Shown piece after piece: positions 1 to 8,526 of a stretch of 45,750 bases of DNA. The first letter of the stretch is position 1; every line of letters begins with the position of its first letter. The DNA comes from Pantoea sp. A4 (lineage in GTDB: Bacteria > Pseudomonadota > Gammaproteobacteria > Enterobacterales > Enterobacteriaceae): contig NZ_ALXE01000007.1 in the NCBI RefSeq assembly GCF_000295955.2, positions 1 through 45,750 on the forward strand, in the 5' to 3' direction. The notes under the pieces are model-generated. The model did not search any database and was not told the DNA's origin. It was given only the letters and a program-made list of their open reading frames with translations. Both the position numbers and the translations under genes were made by a program.

Positions 1-20
1 GAATCCTCTCTCGCCGACCA
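1..20 (+). tRNA. proM: tRNA-Pro 3' end (proM-like), partial
   Basis: The first 20 bases match the 3' end of the E. coli proM tRNA: the 3' side of the T arm, the acceptor strand and an encoded CCA at 18-20. The rest of the tRNA lies before the window. In E. coli proM ends the argX-hisR-leuT-proM operon close to hemY, which agrees with what follows. The anticodon is not visible, so the identity rests on sequence match and synteny. Confidence 0.85.
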
Positions 21-28
21 ATTCGAAG

Positions 29-56
29 AACCTGCTTGAAAAAGCAGGTTTTTTTT
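29..56 (+). terminator. Rho-independent terminator of the tRNA operon
   Basis: A perfect 9-bp stem (29-37 with 42-50) closes a GAAA loop and is followed by a run of T to position 56. It lies 8 nt after the tRNA CCA end, as expected for the terminator of the tRNA transcript. Confidence 0.9.
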
Positions 57-105
57 CGTCTGTCATAAACCCACCGCCCACAGTGTCGCTTTATTCTCTG
101 GTTGA

Positions 106-123
106 TGTCGCTATCTGGTGACG
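106..123 (+). promoter_or_regulatory. GlrR-type activator site (imperfect), glmZ upstream
   Basis: TGTC (106-109), 10 nt, then GACG (120-123): one mismatch to the TGTC-N10-GACA motif bound by the response regulator GlrR (QseF) upstream of glmY/glmZ in enterobacteria. It lies about 63 bp upstream of a perfect copy. Binding is inferred from the motif and the sigma-54 promoter downstream. Confidence 0.55.
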
Positions 124-168
124 TTTAACCCATTGATAAATAACATCCTTACCTTTCTTTGCACCGTT

Positions 169-186
169 TGTCGTTAACCAGCGACA
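169..186 (+). promoter_or_regulatory. GlrR-type activator site, glmZ upstream
   Basis: A perfect TGTC-N10-GACA motif (TGTC 169-172, GACA 183-186), the described binding motif of GlrR, the enhancer-binding protein for sigma-54 transcription of glmY and glmZ. It sits about 115-130 bp upstream of the glmZ start, a normal enhancer distance. A weak IHF-like stretch (TATCAA, 213-218, with an imperfect 3' half) lies between it and the promoter, where a DNA bend would be needed. Confidence 0.75.
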
Positions 187-274
187 CCTGAGCCGGTGCG
201 GTGCAAATACTGTATCAATCATCTTTATTTTTATGTTGCTGATAAATAAGTAAAAAATTCATTTTATGCCATTC

Positions 275-290
275 TGGCACGGCTTGTGCA
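275..290 (+). promoter_or_regulatory. sigma-54 promoter of glmZ with overlapping possible sigma-70 -10
   Basis: TGGCAC (275-280) then GTGCA (286-290) places the diagnostic GG (276-277) and GC (288-289) exactly 12 bp apart, as in -24/-12 promoters. The start falls at 301-302, the expected GlmZ 5' end. A weak sigma-70 -10 (AATACT, 290-295) overlaps, which recalls the overlapping sigma-70/sigma-54 promoters described for enterobacterial glmY/glmZ genes. No good -35 is visible, so the sigma-54 element is the better supported one. Confidence 0.8.
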
Positions 291-301
291 ATACTTAGCG
301 T

Positions 302-501
302 GTAGATGCTCATTCTATTTTTTATGTCAGCTTCGGCGACATAAGCCCAGGAATGATGCAGAGCCCTATTGGGTGCCTGTTGTCCGGTTTGTCTGTATCG
401 CTTGGGCCTTACAGCAGTAAGGGACAATACGTTGAGTCGGGCACCTTTCGGTTGTCAAACCGACCTGATCCTTACACCTGCCTCGGCAGGTGTTTTTTTT
501 T
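302..501 (+). ncRNA. glmZ: GlmZ small regulatory RNA
   Basis: GlmZ is a trans-acting sRNA that, with Hfq, activates translation of glmS (glucosamine-6-phosphate synthase). RapZ and RNase E inactivate it, and GlmY acts as a decoy. The 5' end GTAGATGCTCATTC matches E. coli GlmZ. Visible structure: a hairpin with a C-UUCG-G tetraloop (322-344), a long central stem (GGTGCC 372-377 with GGCACC 440-445; TTGTCC 380-385 with GGACAA 422-427), and a terminal hairpin with U-tract. The ACGTTGAGTC segment (429-438) corresponds to the glmS-pairing region of E. coli GlmZ. Position between proM and hemY agrees with E. coli, where aslAB also lies nearby; aslAB is absent here. The 3' end is set by the terminator. 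Confidence 0.9.
474..501 (+). terminator. GlmZ intrinsic terminator
   Basis: The stem 474-481 pairs with 486-493 around a 4-nt loop and is followed by T to position 501. It forms the 3' end of GlmZ and insulates the downstream toxin-antitoxin operon. Confidence 0.88.
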
Positions 502-552
502 GCCCTGAATTCCGCTGCAATGCGGTAAATCAAGCCGTGTCCTGCTGTAATA

Positions 553-594
553 ATAGTCTGTGGTCTATATCTTCCCGATAGTCTAAAATCTATC
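553..594 (+). promoter_or_regulatory. Tandem operator palindromes before the toxin-antitoxin operon
   Basis: Two copies of an inverted repeat lie 25 bp apart: ATAG-N8-CTAT at 553-568 and GATAG-N8-CTATC at 577-594. They share ATAGTCT on the left and TCTAT on the right. The second covers a good -10 like hexamer (TAAAAT, 584-589) and ends 13 bp before the toxin start. This is the usual arrangement for autorepression by an HTH antitoxin or its complex. No strong -35 is seen. Confidence 0.6.
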
Positions 595-607
595 AGGATA
601 ATGCGAC

Positions 608-967
608 GTGTGGACGATTGAAGTAACGGATAACTTCTCCAACTGGTTTGATCAGCAGGATAATGAGATACAGCTAGATGTGATTGCCGCGTTGACGCTA
701 CTTGAGCAGGATGGGCCAAACCTGTCTCGGCCTCATGTAGATACGCTCTATGGCTCTGCACTGACCAATTTGAAAGAACTGAGAGTACAGAGCAAAGGTA
801 GGCCAGTGCGTTGTTTTTTTGTGTTTGATCCCCGTCGATGTGCAATCGTGCTGTGTGCAGGGAATAAGACGGGTAAGCAAGAAAAAATTTTCTACCAGAG
901 AATGATCAAAACGGCAGAGCAGGAGTATTACCGGCATCTTCAAACTTTGAGTAGAGGGAAAAAATGA
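608..967 (+). CDS. RelE/HigB-family toxin of a type II toxin-antitoxin pair
   Basis: A 119-aa protein resembling the phage-derived Gp49-like/HigB toxin family (RelE superfamily), whose members cut mRNA on the ribosome. The typical C-terminal half is visible: LKELRVQSKGRPVRCFFVF (about 55-74), a hydrophobic strand (AIVLCAGNKTGKQ, about 79-91), then a basic helix ending in EYYRHL. The start is GTG at 608, with CAGGA (594-598) as ribosome binding site; no in-frame ATG precedes it. It overlaps the antitoxin by 4 nt (ATGA), giving toxin-first order as in higBA. The pair sits between glmZ and hemY, where E. coli has no such genes, and was probably acquired. Exact subfamily and activity are not shown by sequence alone. 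Confidence 0.82.
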   Translation: MWTIEVTDNFSNWFDQQDNEIQLDVIAALTLLEQDGPNLSRPHVDTLYGSALTNLKELRVQSKGRPVRCFFVFDPRRCAIVLCAGNKTGKQEKIFYQRMIKTAEQEYYRHLQTLSRGKK

Positions 968-1263
968 AAACATTAGACGATCTCCGTGCAACGCTTACCC
1001 CTGATGAACAGCGGCAGGTGAGTGATAAAGTCGCTCAAATGCGGCTAGACACCCAGCTGTTTAAGCTGCGTGAAGCGATGGAAAAGACCCAGCGTGAGCA
1101 GGCAACAGCGATGGGTATTGCCCAGCCCTCTGTAGCCGCGATTGAATCCCGAGGGGAAGATTTAAAAATTGCCACTCTGAAACGATATGTAGAAGCGCTG
1201 GGAGGGGAATTGACTCTGGCGGTAAATATGCCCGGAGGGCGGCGGATTGATTTTACTTTATGA
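964..1263 (+). CDS. HTH (XRE/HigA-like) antitoxin
   Basis: A 99-aa protein with a helix-turn-helix in its middle: QREQATAMGIAQPSVAAIE (about 44-62), followed by LKIATLKRYVEALGGEL, typical of XRE/HigA-type antitoxins paired with Gp49-like toxins. It should neutralise the toxin and repress the operon by binding the palindromes at 553-594. The ATG overlaps the toxin stop codon, so translation is probably coupled. A hairpin follows the stop by 5 nt. Assignment as the antitoxin is family knowledge plus gene position. Confidence 0.85.
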   Translation: MKTLDDLRATLTPDEQRQVSDKVAQMRLDTQLFKLREAMEKTQREQATAMGIAQPSVAAIESRGEDLKIATLKRYVEALGGELTLAVNMPGGRRIDFTL

Positions 1264-1268
1264 TGTAA

Positions 1269-1295
1269 AAAAGCCGGGCTATAGACCCGGCTTTT
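1269..1295. terminator. Bidirectional terminator between the toxin-antitoxin pair and hemY
   Basis: A stem of AAGCCGGG (1271-1278) with CCCGGCTT (1286-1293), extended by A-T pairs to 1269 and 1295, with a 7-nt loop. Flanking A and T runs make it work in both directions, ending the antitoxin transcript from the left and the hem operon from the right. Confidence 0.85.
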
Positions 1296-1309
1296 AACTG
1301 TCTTGAGAT

Positions 1310-2506
1310 TTACTGCCCTGGATTATTCTTCAGCGTCAGCAACAACCCTTCACGACGCATGGTTGCTGCGTCTTCCGGGCGGCGCAGATGATCGTAAACA
1401 TCAGCCAGCCAGGCGTAGTCAAACGCATCAGGGCGCTGTGCCAGCGCCTGCTTAAACGCTTCCGCCGCCAGTTCCCATTCACCGTGGCGCATCTGTAACT
1501 GGCCCAGGGTGCTGTGCAGCAATGGCGTGGCACCATGTTGTTTAATCTGCTGACGCAGGGCTTTTTCCAGCGCCGCAGTATTGCCGCTTTGAATGCGGGG
1601 CATCAGTAACACCAGACGGTCGTCGTAATGTTTTTTTAGCCCTTCCAGCAGAATGCTTTGTGCAGTATCTGCGTCATCGCACTCAATCAGATGTTCAGCC
1701 ATTGCGACCTGGAGTGTCGTTTCCTGACGCGTTTTGCGGCTCTGATTCTGCCACCAACGCTTCAGGCCTTCGCTACCCTGATCGGCCATTGCCTGGCTCA
1801 TTAAGCCCAGCCATGCCTGCTGTTGCAGCGCCAGACGATGATCTTCTGTGGCGACCTGCACTTTTTCCATCGCGGGGAGAATATCGATCAACGCACTCCA
1901 GGCACCGGTTCTGACATAGGCTTGTTCTGCCAGGCGCAGGACTTCTGGATGGCGCGGAGCAACTTCCAGCAGGCGATCGATGGTATGGCGCGCCGCATGA
2001 TCTTCATTACGTGCCAACTGAATACGTGCGCGAGTGATCGCGACCGGGATGGTGTCATTGTCAGACAGCTCGGCGGCACGTGCCAGATGCTGATTTGCCC
2101 GCGTTTCATCACCACGCTGTTGCGCCGCTTCGGCCGCTAACAGGTAATTAGCTACCGGCACATCAGCATGATCAGCATCCCGTGACAGCAGTTTTTCTAC
2201 CTGTTTGTAGTCACCTTCCGCCAGTTTCATCAACGCATTTTGCGTTTGACGCTGGGCACGACGGCGCTTACGTCCGCTGAACCAGCCGCGCGTGCGCTTT
2301 CCGGTCATAAACAGGCGGCGTAGTAGCCATTCAACGCCAAGGATGATCAGCAGTGCCACAATCAGGATGATCGACAGGCCGGTGACGGTGGTTTCAATGT
2401 TCCAGTTGTCGGTCTGGATCAGCACGTAGCCCTGGTGACCGGCAATCATCGGTCCTACCACGATACCGGCGATGAGTAACACAAACAGGATTAGCACTTT
2501 TAACAT
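1310..2506 (-). CDS. hemY: HemY, membrane TPR protein of the hem operon
   Basis: A 398-aa inner-membrane protein, the same length as E. coli HemY. Two hydrophobic segments lie at the N terminus (about residues 2-20 and 42-60), followed by a basic stretch and TPR-like helices to the C terminus. It is the last gene of hemCDXY; its ATG follows the hemX stop by 2 nt with a good GGGAGG site. Despite the name it is not the protoporphyrinogen oxidase of Gram-positive bacteria; HemG in this window does that job. Its exact function is unsettled; a scaffold role in haem synthesis has been proposed. Confidence 0.95.
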   Translation of the reverse strand: MLKVLILFVLLIAGIVVGPMIAGHQGYVLIQTDNWNIETTVTGLSIILIVALLIILGVEWLLRRLFMTGKRTRGWFSGRKRRRAQRQTQNALMKLAEGDYKQVEKLLSRDADHADVPVANYLLAAEAAQQRGDETRANQHLARAAELSDNDTIPVAITRARIQLARNEDHAARHTIDRLLEVAPRHPEVLRLAEQAYVRTGAWSALIDILPAMEKVQVATEDHRLALQQQAWLGLMSQAMADQGSEGLKRWWQNQSRKTRQETTLQVAMAEHLIECDDADTAQSILLEGLKKHYDDRLVLLMPRIQSGNTAALEKALRQQIKQHGATPLLHSTLGQLQMRHGEWELAAEAFKQALAQRPDAFDYAWLADVYDHLRRPEDAATMRREGLLLTLKNNPGQ

Positions 2507-2508
2507 GC

Positions 2509-3642
2509 TTAACCTCCCTGCTGATGTGGCGCGACAGAGGGCTGTGCCATCAGGCTACGCACGCGTGTCTGCATCAGTTTATCGAGCAGTGGCTGGCTGG
2601 TCAGGCTCTCTGGCAGATCCATATTGATGCTCTGCTGGCTGAGATCGTCCAACTGGCTCAGGAAGGCTTTGGTAGCCGCATCGTTGGTATCGTACCAGGC
2701 GCGAACCCAGGTAGAAACGGCATCGATCGACTGCTTATAAACTTCATTTTGGTGACGTGGCACCGCTTGTGCGGCAATCAGCAGACGCGAGCGGATATTT
2801 TCCCGCAAATAAATGTCCTGGTTAGGGGCCAGCAGCGGCTGAGCGGTGGTATCGCGGCGACGGATGGTAATGAAGTCATCCATAAAGTTGTGCCAGCTTT
2901 TAACCAGGTTTTGCCGCCATTCACGCAGTGAGCTGGAGAGTTCTCCGCTGTCATTGTCCATCGGCGAATCATCACTGTCGTTGTCAGCGAGACGCAGATT
3001 ATCCACGCCGTTGGAGAGCTGATTCAGACGCAAAATAATGCCGTCATAATCGACCTGGCTGATGGCGGAAAGCGTGCTGATATCTTCCGTCAGTGCACGA
3101 CGTACGTTCATCACGCTTGGGTCGTTCATATCAGCGAGGCTGTCATCCGCACTTTTTAGCAGGGCGGCGGCGGTAGTGACATCCTGATCGCTCCACAGCT
3201 TGCGACCGGCCAGTTTCACCAGGTAATCAGCCTGAGAAATAAGCCAGGTGTTCACATCATTACCGGAAATCATCGCCACGCGCTGGCGTAAATCATCCAG
3301 GGCTTTCGCAGTGGCTTCCTGTTGGCTACGAGCCTGCTGTAGCGCAGTGTTAGCGCTATCAAGCTGCTGAGCCAGCTGCTGATTTTCACGGTTATTTTGT
3401 TGCTGCAACGCGCTGAGTTGATCGTTCAGCTGTTGATTAACCTGTGCCTGCAAATCGGCCTGCTGTTTCCCATGCAGATATAAACCGGTTCCCAGCGCCA
3501 GTGCGATAACAATCGCAACTGCGCCCAGCACCAGACCACCATTTTTCTTCTGGTGGGTCTGCGGGTTCTGAGCAGATGAGAGGCTTTTTTCCGCTGGGGT
3601 GGTCTCTTCAACCATGGCGGAGGAGTCTTTGTGTTCCGTCAT
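2509..3642 (-). CDS. hemX: HemX, membrane coiled-coil protein of the hem operon
   Basis: A 377-aa protein in the HemX family. It has a charged N terminus, one transmembrane helix (about 36-55), a Q-rich coiled coil (about 60-115), then a soluble domain. I chose the ATG at 3642 (MTEHKDSS), which aligns with the E. coli start. An upstream in-frame ATG at 3657 would add five residues but lacks a good ribosome site. It lies 23 nt after hemD and 2 nt before hemY. It was once called uroporphyrinogen III methyltransferase; the sequence has no SAM-methyltransferase motif and I do not support that name. Confidence 0.92.
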   Translation of the reverse strand: MTEHKDSSAMVEETTPAEKSLSSAQNPQTHQKKNGGLVLGAVAIVIALALGTGLYLHGKQQADLQAQVNQQLNDQLSALQQQNNRENQQLAQQLDSANTALQQARSQQEATAKALDDLRQRVAMISGNDVNTWLISQADYLVKLAGRKLWSDQDVTTAAALLKSADDSLADMNDPSVMNVRRALTEDISTLSAISQVDYDGIILRLNQLSNGVDNLRLADNDSDDSPMDNDSGELSSSLREWRQNLVKSWHNFMDDFITIRRRDTTAQPLLAPNQDIYLRENIRSRLLIAAQAVPRHQNEVYKQSIDAVSTWVRAWYDTNDAATKAFLSQLDDLSQQSINMDLPESLTSQPLLDKLMQTRVRSLMAQPSVAPHQQGG

Positions 3643-3665
3643 TGTGGCACATCCCATTGTTAAGT

Positions 3666-4406
3666 TCAGCGTAACGCGCGCAGCAGCGCATCGTTATCGG
3701 CACCATCGGCTACCGTAATATTCTGCCAGCCCAAACCGGCTGCCAGCGTAGCCAAACGTTCACTGACGACCAGTAGCCGACAGTGTAATAACCATTCCTC
3801 ACGGTCAACGGTGGGGAACAGTGAATACAGCTGTTGTAACATTTCGCCGCTGCTCACGACCAGAGTATCAATACCCCGGTTACGCCAGCGGTGCCCTTCA
3901 AATGCACCGTCATACTGCTTTGCCCGGCGTTGGTAACACTCAATAAAGCTGACATTTGCCCCCCGTTCGCTCAGGGTATCTGCAATCAGGGTTCTGCCAC
4001 CGTTGCCGCGTAGCAGTAAAGCCCGCTTACCGGCTACGTTGTGCAAGCGGCCAAGTCGCACCAGCTCTTCACTGGTCTCTTCTGCCTGAGGGTATTCAAC
4101 CGGTAAATTACTGACGGTGTGGAACGCCAGGGCAGTGCTGCGCCCAATGGCATAATAGTCGGGAATGGTCGGCCATGCCGCCCCGGCGTGCTGCATTGCG
4201 GGGTGAGCATGAAAGATAACCTGCTGTGAAAGCAAGAAAACCAGATCGCCTGGCTTAAGCGCTTGTAGCTGTTGTGCTAAATGGGGGAGATCGCCGCCCG
4301 GAGCGAACTCAATCAGCGGCAGTGACCACGCCAGTTTACCCGCCGCTTGCAGACGGGTAACCAGTTGGCTGGCAGCCGGCTCTGGGCGGGTCACCAGAAT
4401 GGTCAT
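3666..4406 (-). CDS. hemD: Uroporphyrinogen-III synthase
   Basis: HemD cyclises hydroxymethylbilane, with inversion of ring D, to uroporphyrinogen III, the branch point to haem, sirohaem and cobalamin. At 246 aa it equals the E. coli length. The N terminus [12 protein letters not shown] and internal LLLRGNGGR (about residues 128-136) are family hallmarks. Its ATG overlaps the hemC stop by 4 nt (ATGA), so the two successive enzymes are translationally coupled. Confidence 0.96.
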   Translation of the reverse strand: MTILVTRPEPAASQLVTRLQAAGKLAWSLPLIEFAPGGDLPHLAQQLQALKPGDLVFLLSQQVIFHAHPAMQHAGAAWPTIPDYYAIGRSTALAFHTVSNLPVEYPQAEETSEELVRLGRLHNVAGKRALLLRGNGGRTLIADTLSERGANVSFIECYQRRAKQYDGAFEGHRWRNRGIDTLVVSSGEMLQQLYSLFPTVDREEWLLHCRLLVVSERLATLAAGLGWQNITVADGADNDALLRALR

Positions 4407-5344
4407 GCAGGCGGTTGCCCTTGATAGACCTCGCGCAGGATCTCGCGTGCACCATTATTTAGCAGCTCTTCCGCCAGTGAGATGCCCATCTGCTCAGCCT
4501 GCTGGCGTGTGCCGCGACGTTCACCACTGATCATCTTGCTACCATCCGGCGAGCCAACCAGCCCGCGCAGCCACAGCTCTTCACCATGCAGTTCTGCGAA
4601 GCTGCCAATCGGCACCTGGCATCCGCCTTCGAGACGGGTATTCATGGCTCGTTCCGCACGGACGCAGACCGCGGTGTCTTCATGATTCAGCGCCTGAAGC
4701 AGATTAATCAGCTCGGCATCATCCAGACGACACTCAATGCCGACGGCACCCTGGCCCACGGCGGGTAAAGAGATATCACTTGGAAGTGCCTGACGAATGC
4801 GTGCTTCTAAGCCGAGGCGGATCAATCCGGCAGAGGCCAGAATAATGGCATCATATTCGCCTGCATCGAGTTTCCCCAGACGCGTTCCTACGTTACCACG
4901 CAGCGAACGAATGATGAGGTCCGGGCGACGTGCGCTCAATTGGCACTGACGACGCAGGCTGGAGGTACCCACCACTGCGCCTTGCGGCAGCTCGTCAATG
5001 GAAGCGTACTGATTAGAAACAAAGGCATCACGCGGATCTTCACGCTGGCAAATCGTGACTAAGCCCAGTCCTTCCGGGAACTCGACGGGAACGTCTTTCA
5101 TGGAGTGCACGGCTAAATCGGCACGTCCTTCCAGCATTGCCACCTCAAGCTCTTTGACAAACAGGCCTTTGCCACCGACTTTAGCCAGCGGTGTATCCAG
5201 GATCACATCCCCTTTGGTGACCATTGGCACCAGTTCAACGCGCAGCCCCGGCCAGGCGGCCATCAGGCGCTGTTGGACATATTGTGCTTGCCACAGCGCA
5301 AGAGGACTTTGCCTTGTAGCAATTCTGAAAATTTTGTCTAACAT
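4403..5344 (-). CDS. hemC: Hydroxymethylbilane synthase (porphobilinogen deaminase)
   Basis: HemC joins four porphobilinogen units into hydroxymethylbilane. Using the ATG at 5344 ([19 protein letters not shown]) gives 313 aa, the E. coli length. An ATG at 5356 would add four residues. The dipyrromethane-cofactor cysteine is Cys242 in GGCQVPIG, catalytic Asp84 lies in SMKDVP, and the arginine-rich SSLRRQCQL stretch is at about 128-136. It is the first gene of hemCDXY and is transcribed away from cyaA, sharing a 308-bp intergenic region with it. Confidence 0.97.
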   Translation of the reverse strand: MLDKIFRIATRQSPLALWQAQYVQQRLMAAWPGLRVELVPMVTKGDVILDTPLAKVGGKGLFVKELEVAMLEGRADLAVHSMKDVPVEFPEGLGLVTICQREDPRDAFVSNQYASIDELPQGAVVGTSSLRRQCQLSARRPDLIIRSLRGNVGTRLGKLDAGEYDAIILASAGLIRLGLEARIRQALPSDISLPAVGQGAVGIECRLDDAELINLLQALNHEDTAVCVRAERAMNTRLEGGCQVPIGSFAELHGEELWLRGLVGSPDGSKMISGERRGTRQQAEQMGISLAEELLNNGAREILREVYQGQPPA

Positions 5345-5374
5345 TCTGTTAACCATTTTGATCGTTCATCGATT

Positions 5375-5404
5375 ATCCTATCATCGATAGGGGAATGCTG
5401 TCAG
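5375..5404 (-). promoter_or_regulatory. Possible sigma-70 promoter of hemCDXY
   Basis: On the minus strand CTGACA (at 5399-5404) is followed after 18 bp by TAGGAT (at 5375-5380), about 30 bp before the hemC start. The match is moderate. A small inverted repeat CTATC-N3-GATAG (5378-5390) overlaps the spacer. The location makes it the best candidate seen. Confidence 0.4.
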
Positions 5405-5547
5405 TTTCAAAGGACTGAAATGGGTCTGACCCTCGATTCCTTTTGGTAGATTAAGGTGGCTGAAGGGGTTAGTCTGAAAAGCACGGAATGCCAGACAGAA
5501 CGTGCTAAAATGTTAAGTAGCGCAACTTTCTTTACGGTCAATCTCTC

Positions 5548-5569
5548 AAGTGTTAGATTGATCACGTTT
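5548..5569 (+). promoter_or_regulatory. CRP site overlapping the cyaA promoter
   Basis: This 22-bp sequence has a TGTTA-N6-TCACG core and closely resembles the CRP site of the E. coli cyaA P2 promoter, where CRP-cAMP represses. It overlaps a -35 like TTGATC (5558-5563), followed after 16 bp by CATAAT (5580-5585). A site on top of the -35 implies repression, a feedback loop from cAMP on its own synthesis. Confidence 0.75.
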
Positions 5570-5585
5570 TCATCAGCCGCATAAT
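5558..5585 (+). promoter_or_regulatory. cyaA promoter (-35/-10)
   Basis: TTGATC (5558-5563), a 16-bp spacer and CATAAT (5580-5585, five of six bases to consensus) form the clearest promoter before cyaA, leaving a leader of about 60 nt. The CRP site covers its -35. Confidence 0.6.
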
Positions 5586-5652
5586 TTAACTACACCAAGG
5601 CTGAGAATGAAAACACGGTGCTTACACAATCCGGACAATCAGGCGAAACGTC

Positions 5653-8211
5653 TTGTACCTCTACATTGAGACACTGAAACAGAGACTGGATGCAATCAAC
5701 CAGCTGCGCGTAGACCGCGCACTGGCTGCTATGGGGCCTGCTTTCCGGCACGTCTTCACTCTGCTGCCAACCCTGTTACATCATCATCATCCGTTAATGC
5801 CGGGCTACCTCGAAGGTAGTGTTCCCCATGGCATCAGCTTCTATACGCCCGATGAAAATCAGCAGCAGCTTCTGGCTGAGCTCATCGGCGGCGACGATCT
5901 GCACGTTGTTCCCCCTGCCAAGGGCGAAATGCCGATTACCGGCATTTACTCCATGGGCAGTACCTCATCCGTGGGACAAAACAGCGTCTCTGACCTCGAT
6001 ATCTGGGTCTGCCACCAGTCGTGGCTGGATAACGAAGAGCGCATGAACCTGCGGCGTAAATGTACGCTGCTGGAAAAATGGTGCCTGTCGTTGGGCATGG
6101 AAGTCAGCTTCTTCCTGATCGATGAGAACCGCTTCCGCCACAATGAAAGTGGTAGCCTCGGCGGAGAAGATTGCGGATCAACCCAACACATCCTGCTGTT
6201 AGATGAATTCTACCGTACGGCAGTCCGTATGGCGGGTAAGCGTATTCTGTGGAACATGGTGCCGAACGAAGAGGAGCACCACTACGATGACTACGTCATG
6301 TCATTGTATGCACAGGGTGTGTTAACGCCGAACGAATGGCTGGATTTAGGCGGGCTGGGCACGCTCTCAGCAGAAGAGTATTTCGGTGCCAGCCTGTGGC
6401 AGCTGTATAAAAGCATTGATTCACCGTACAAAGCGGTGCTGAAAACCTTGCTGCTGGAAGCGTACAGCTGGGAATACCCCAACACCCAACTGTTGGCGAT
6501 GGACATTAAACAGCGCCTGCACGATGGCGAAATTGTCTCGTTCGGTCTCGATCCTTATTGCATGATGCTGGAGCGCGTGACGCGTTATCTCACCAGCATT
6601 GATGATCAACCGCGCCTTGATCTGATTCGCCGCTGTTTCTATCTCAAAGTGTGCGAAAAGCTTTCCCATGAACAGCACCACGACCGCACCGCGTGGCGGC
6701 GTGAAATCCTCGCCCAGTTGGTCAAATCCTGGGGTTGGGATAGCGAAAAGCTGGCGATTCTCGATAATCGCGCCGAGTGGAAAATCGAACGGGTGCGCGA
6801 AGCGCACAATGAACTGCTCGATGCGATGATGCAGAGCTATCGCAATCTGATCCGTTTTGCCCGTCGCAACAATTTAAGCGTCAGCGCTAGCCCGCAAGAT
6901 ATCGGCGTGCTGACGCGTAAACTGTACGCCGCATTCGAAGCGCTGCCCGGCAAAGTCACGCTGGTGAATCCACAAATATCGCCTGACCTGTCAGAGCCGA
7001 ATCTGACCTTTATTCATGTCCCTGCTGGGCGAGCAAATCGTGCTGGCTGGTATCTGTATAATCAGGCACCGGATATGGATTCCATCATCAGCCATCAGCC
7101 GCTGGAATATAACCGTTACCTCAACAAACTGGTGGCCTGGGCCTGGTTCAATGGCCTGCTCACGGACAAAACCCGTTTGCACATCAAAGGCAACGAGGTG
7201 TGTGATTTGGCGCGCTTGCAGGAGTTGGTGCACGATGTCTCGCATCACTTCCCGCTGCGAGTGCCAGCGCCAACGCCAAAAGCGTTGTATAGCCCATGTG
7301 AAATCCGGCACCTGTCGATTATCGTCAATCTTGAATATGATCCGACGGCGGCATTCCGCAATCAGGTGGTGCATTTTGATTTCCGCAAGCTGGATGTATT
7401 TAGCTTCGGTCAACAGCAGCAATGCCTGATTGGCAGTATCGACCTGCTGTATCGCAACTCGTGGAATGAGGTGCGTACGCTGCATTTCAGCGGTGAGCAG
7501 GCGATGATTGAGGCGTTAAAAACCATTCTGGGCAAGATGCATCAGGATGCTGCGCCACCGGATACCGTTGAAGTGTTCTGCTACAGCCAGCACCTGCGCG
7601 GATTAATTCGTACTCGTGTACAGCAACTGGTGTCTGAGTGCGTTGAACTGCGTCTCTCCAGTACCCGCCAGGAACCGGGACGCTTTAAAGCCTTACGCGT
7701 GGCTGGCGAAACCTGGGGACTGTTCTTTGAGCGGATGAGCGTCTCGGTGCAAAAGTTGGAAAATGCCGTGGAGTTCTATGGCGCCATCTCCAATAACAAG
7801 CTGCATGGGCTGTCGATAAAAGTCGAATCTAATCAAACGCCGCTGCCGCCGGTGGTTAACGGCTATGCCAGTGAAGGGATCATCCAGTTCTTCTTTGAAG
7901 ATACCAGTGACGATCGCGGTTTCAATATCTACATCCTTGATGAAGCCAATCGGGTTGAGGTCTATCACCATTGTGAAGGCAGCAAAGAAGAGCTGGTGCG
8001 TGACGTCAGTCGCTTCTACTCCTCTTCGCACGATCGTTTCACCTATGGCTCCAGCTTCATCAACTTCAATCTTCCGCAGTTCTATCAAATTGTGCAGGTT
8101 GCAGAGCGTTATCAGGTGATTCCGTTCCGCAGTCAGACGCTGACCCAACTCTGTGCCGCTCAGCCCGAAAAAGAGCAGGCAGATTTTCTGCCACGTTTTC
8201 AGATGCACTGA
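5653..8211 (+). CDS. cyaA: Class I adenylate cyclase
   Basis: CyaA makes cAMP from ATP, the signal for CRP. At 852 aa it is close to E. coli CyaA (848). The start is TTG at 5653 ([15 protein letters not shown]), as in E. coli, where the weak codon limits expression. The N-terminal nucleotidyltransferase-type domain shows GSTSSVGQ (102-109) and SDLDIW (113-118), with metal-binding aspartates 114 and 116. The C-terminal half is the regulatory part through which EIIA-Glc acts; it is strongly conserved up to about residue 810. The last 30 residues differ from E. coli. It is divergent from hemC and regulated by CRP at 5548-5569. cyaY, normally the next gene, is absent. Confidence 0.98.
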   Translation: MYLYIETLKQRLDAINQLRVDRALAAMGPAFRHVFTLLPTLLHHHHPLMPGYLEGSVPHGISFYTPDENQQQLLAELIGGDDLHVVPPAKGEMPITGIYSMGSTSSVGQNSVSDLDIWVCHQSWLDNEERMNLRRKCTLLEKWCLSLGMEVSFFLIDENRFRHNESGSLGGEDCGSTQHILLLDEFYRTAVRMAGKRILWNMVPNEEEHHYDDYVMSLYAQGVLTPNEWLDLGGLGTLSAEEYFGASLWQLYKSIDSPYKAVLKTLLLEAYSWEYPNTQLLAMDIKQRLHDGEIVSFGLDPYCMMLERVTRYLTSIDDQPRLDLIRRCFYLKVCEKLSHEQHHDRTAWRREILAQLVKSWGWDSEKLAILDNRAEWKIERVREAHNELLDAMMQSYRNLIRFARRNNLSVSASPQDIGVLTRKLYAAFEALPGKVTLVNPQISPDLSEPNLTFIHVPAGRANRAGWYLYNQAPDMDSIISHQPLEYNRYLNKLVAWAWFNGLLTDKTRLHIKGNEVCDLARLQELVHDVSHHFPLRVPAPTPKALYSPCEIRHLSIIVNLEYDPTAAFRNQVVHFDFRKLDVFSFGQQQQCLIGSIDLLYRNSWNEVRTLHFSGEQAMIEALKTILGKMHQDAAPPDTVEVFCYSQHLRGLIRTRVQQLVSECVELRLSSTRQEPGRFKALRVAGETWGLFFERMSVSVQKLENAVEFYGAISNNKLHGLSIKVESNQTPLPPVVNGYASEGIIQFFFEDTSDDRGFNIYILDEANRVEVYHHCEGSKEELVRDVSRFYSSSHDRFTYGSSFINFNLPQFYQIVQVAERYQVIPFRSQTLTQLCAAQPEKEQADFLPRFQMH

Positions 8212-8310
8212 GTTGTGCGCCACTCGCTGAAATCAGCGGGAATTCCTGTTGCTTTTCCGGGTTCAACTGCGATGATAAGCAGCAGGTTAAGGACAAGAAG
8301 AGCAATCAGC

Positions 8311-8496
8311 ATGAAGAGAGTAGTTAGCCTGTTGGGTATGGCGCTAGCGCTAGCGAGCCTGGTCGGTTGTGGACTGAAAGGACCGCTTTACTTCCCCACT
8401 GAACAAACGGATCAGCATAACAAAGCGGTAGCCCACACCCCCGATCAAGCGGTAAACGACATGGTCGGCGGCAAAGCTGGCGTTCAGGCGAAGTAA
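8311..8496 (+). CDS. lptM: LptM (YifL), small LPS-assembly lipoprotein
   Basis: A 61-aa lipoprotein. The signal peptide MKRVVSLLGMALALASLVG ends at lipobox Cys20, followed by GLKGPLYFP, the conserved family motif. LptM helps oxidative maturation of the outer-membrane LPS translocon LptD/LptE. The ATG at 8311 fits the signal peptide and the E. coli start; an upstream in-frame ATG would add 32 implausible residues. It ends 30 nt before dapF and begins the lptM-dapF-yigA-xerC-yigB cluster. Confidence 0.92.
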   Translation: MKRVVSLLGMALALASLVGCGLKGPLYFPTEQTDQHNKAVAHTPDQAVNDMVGGKAGVQAK

Positions 8497-8526
8497 TCAG
8501 TAATGGCATACCCGGCGGAGCAGAAA

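Noticed and set aside
366..845. A 159-codon minus-strand open frame over glmZ and the toxin start
   Set aside because: It crosses an sRNA gene, its terminator and a toxin gene, with no protein similarity recognised.
2509..3642. HemX as a uroporphyrinogen-III methyltransferase
   Set aside because: The protein is a membrane-anchored coiled coil with no SAM-binding motif; that name is an old database error.
7693..8223. A 176-codon minus-strand open frame at the end of cyaA, a possible relic of cyaY
   Set aside because: The translation has no frataxin features and lies within conserved cyaA coding sequence.
8341..8357. A GCGCTAGCGCTAGCGAG short repeat in lptM
   Set aside because: It encodes the Ala/Leu-rich signal peptide, where such repeats arise by codon use; too short to call a functional repeat.
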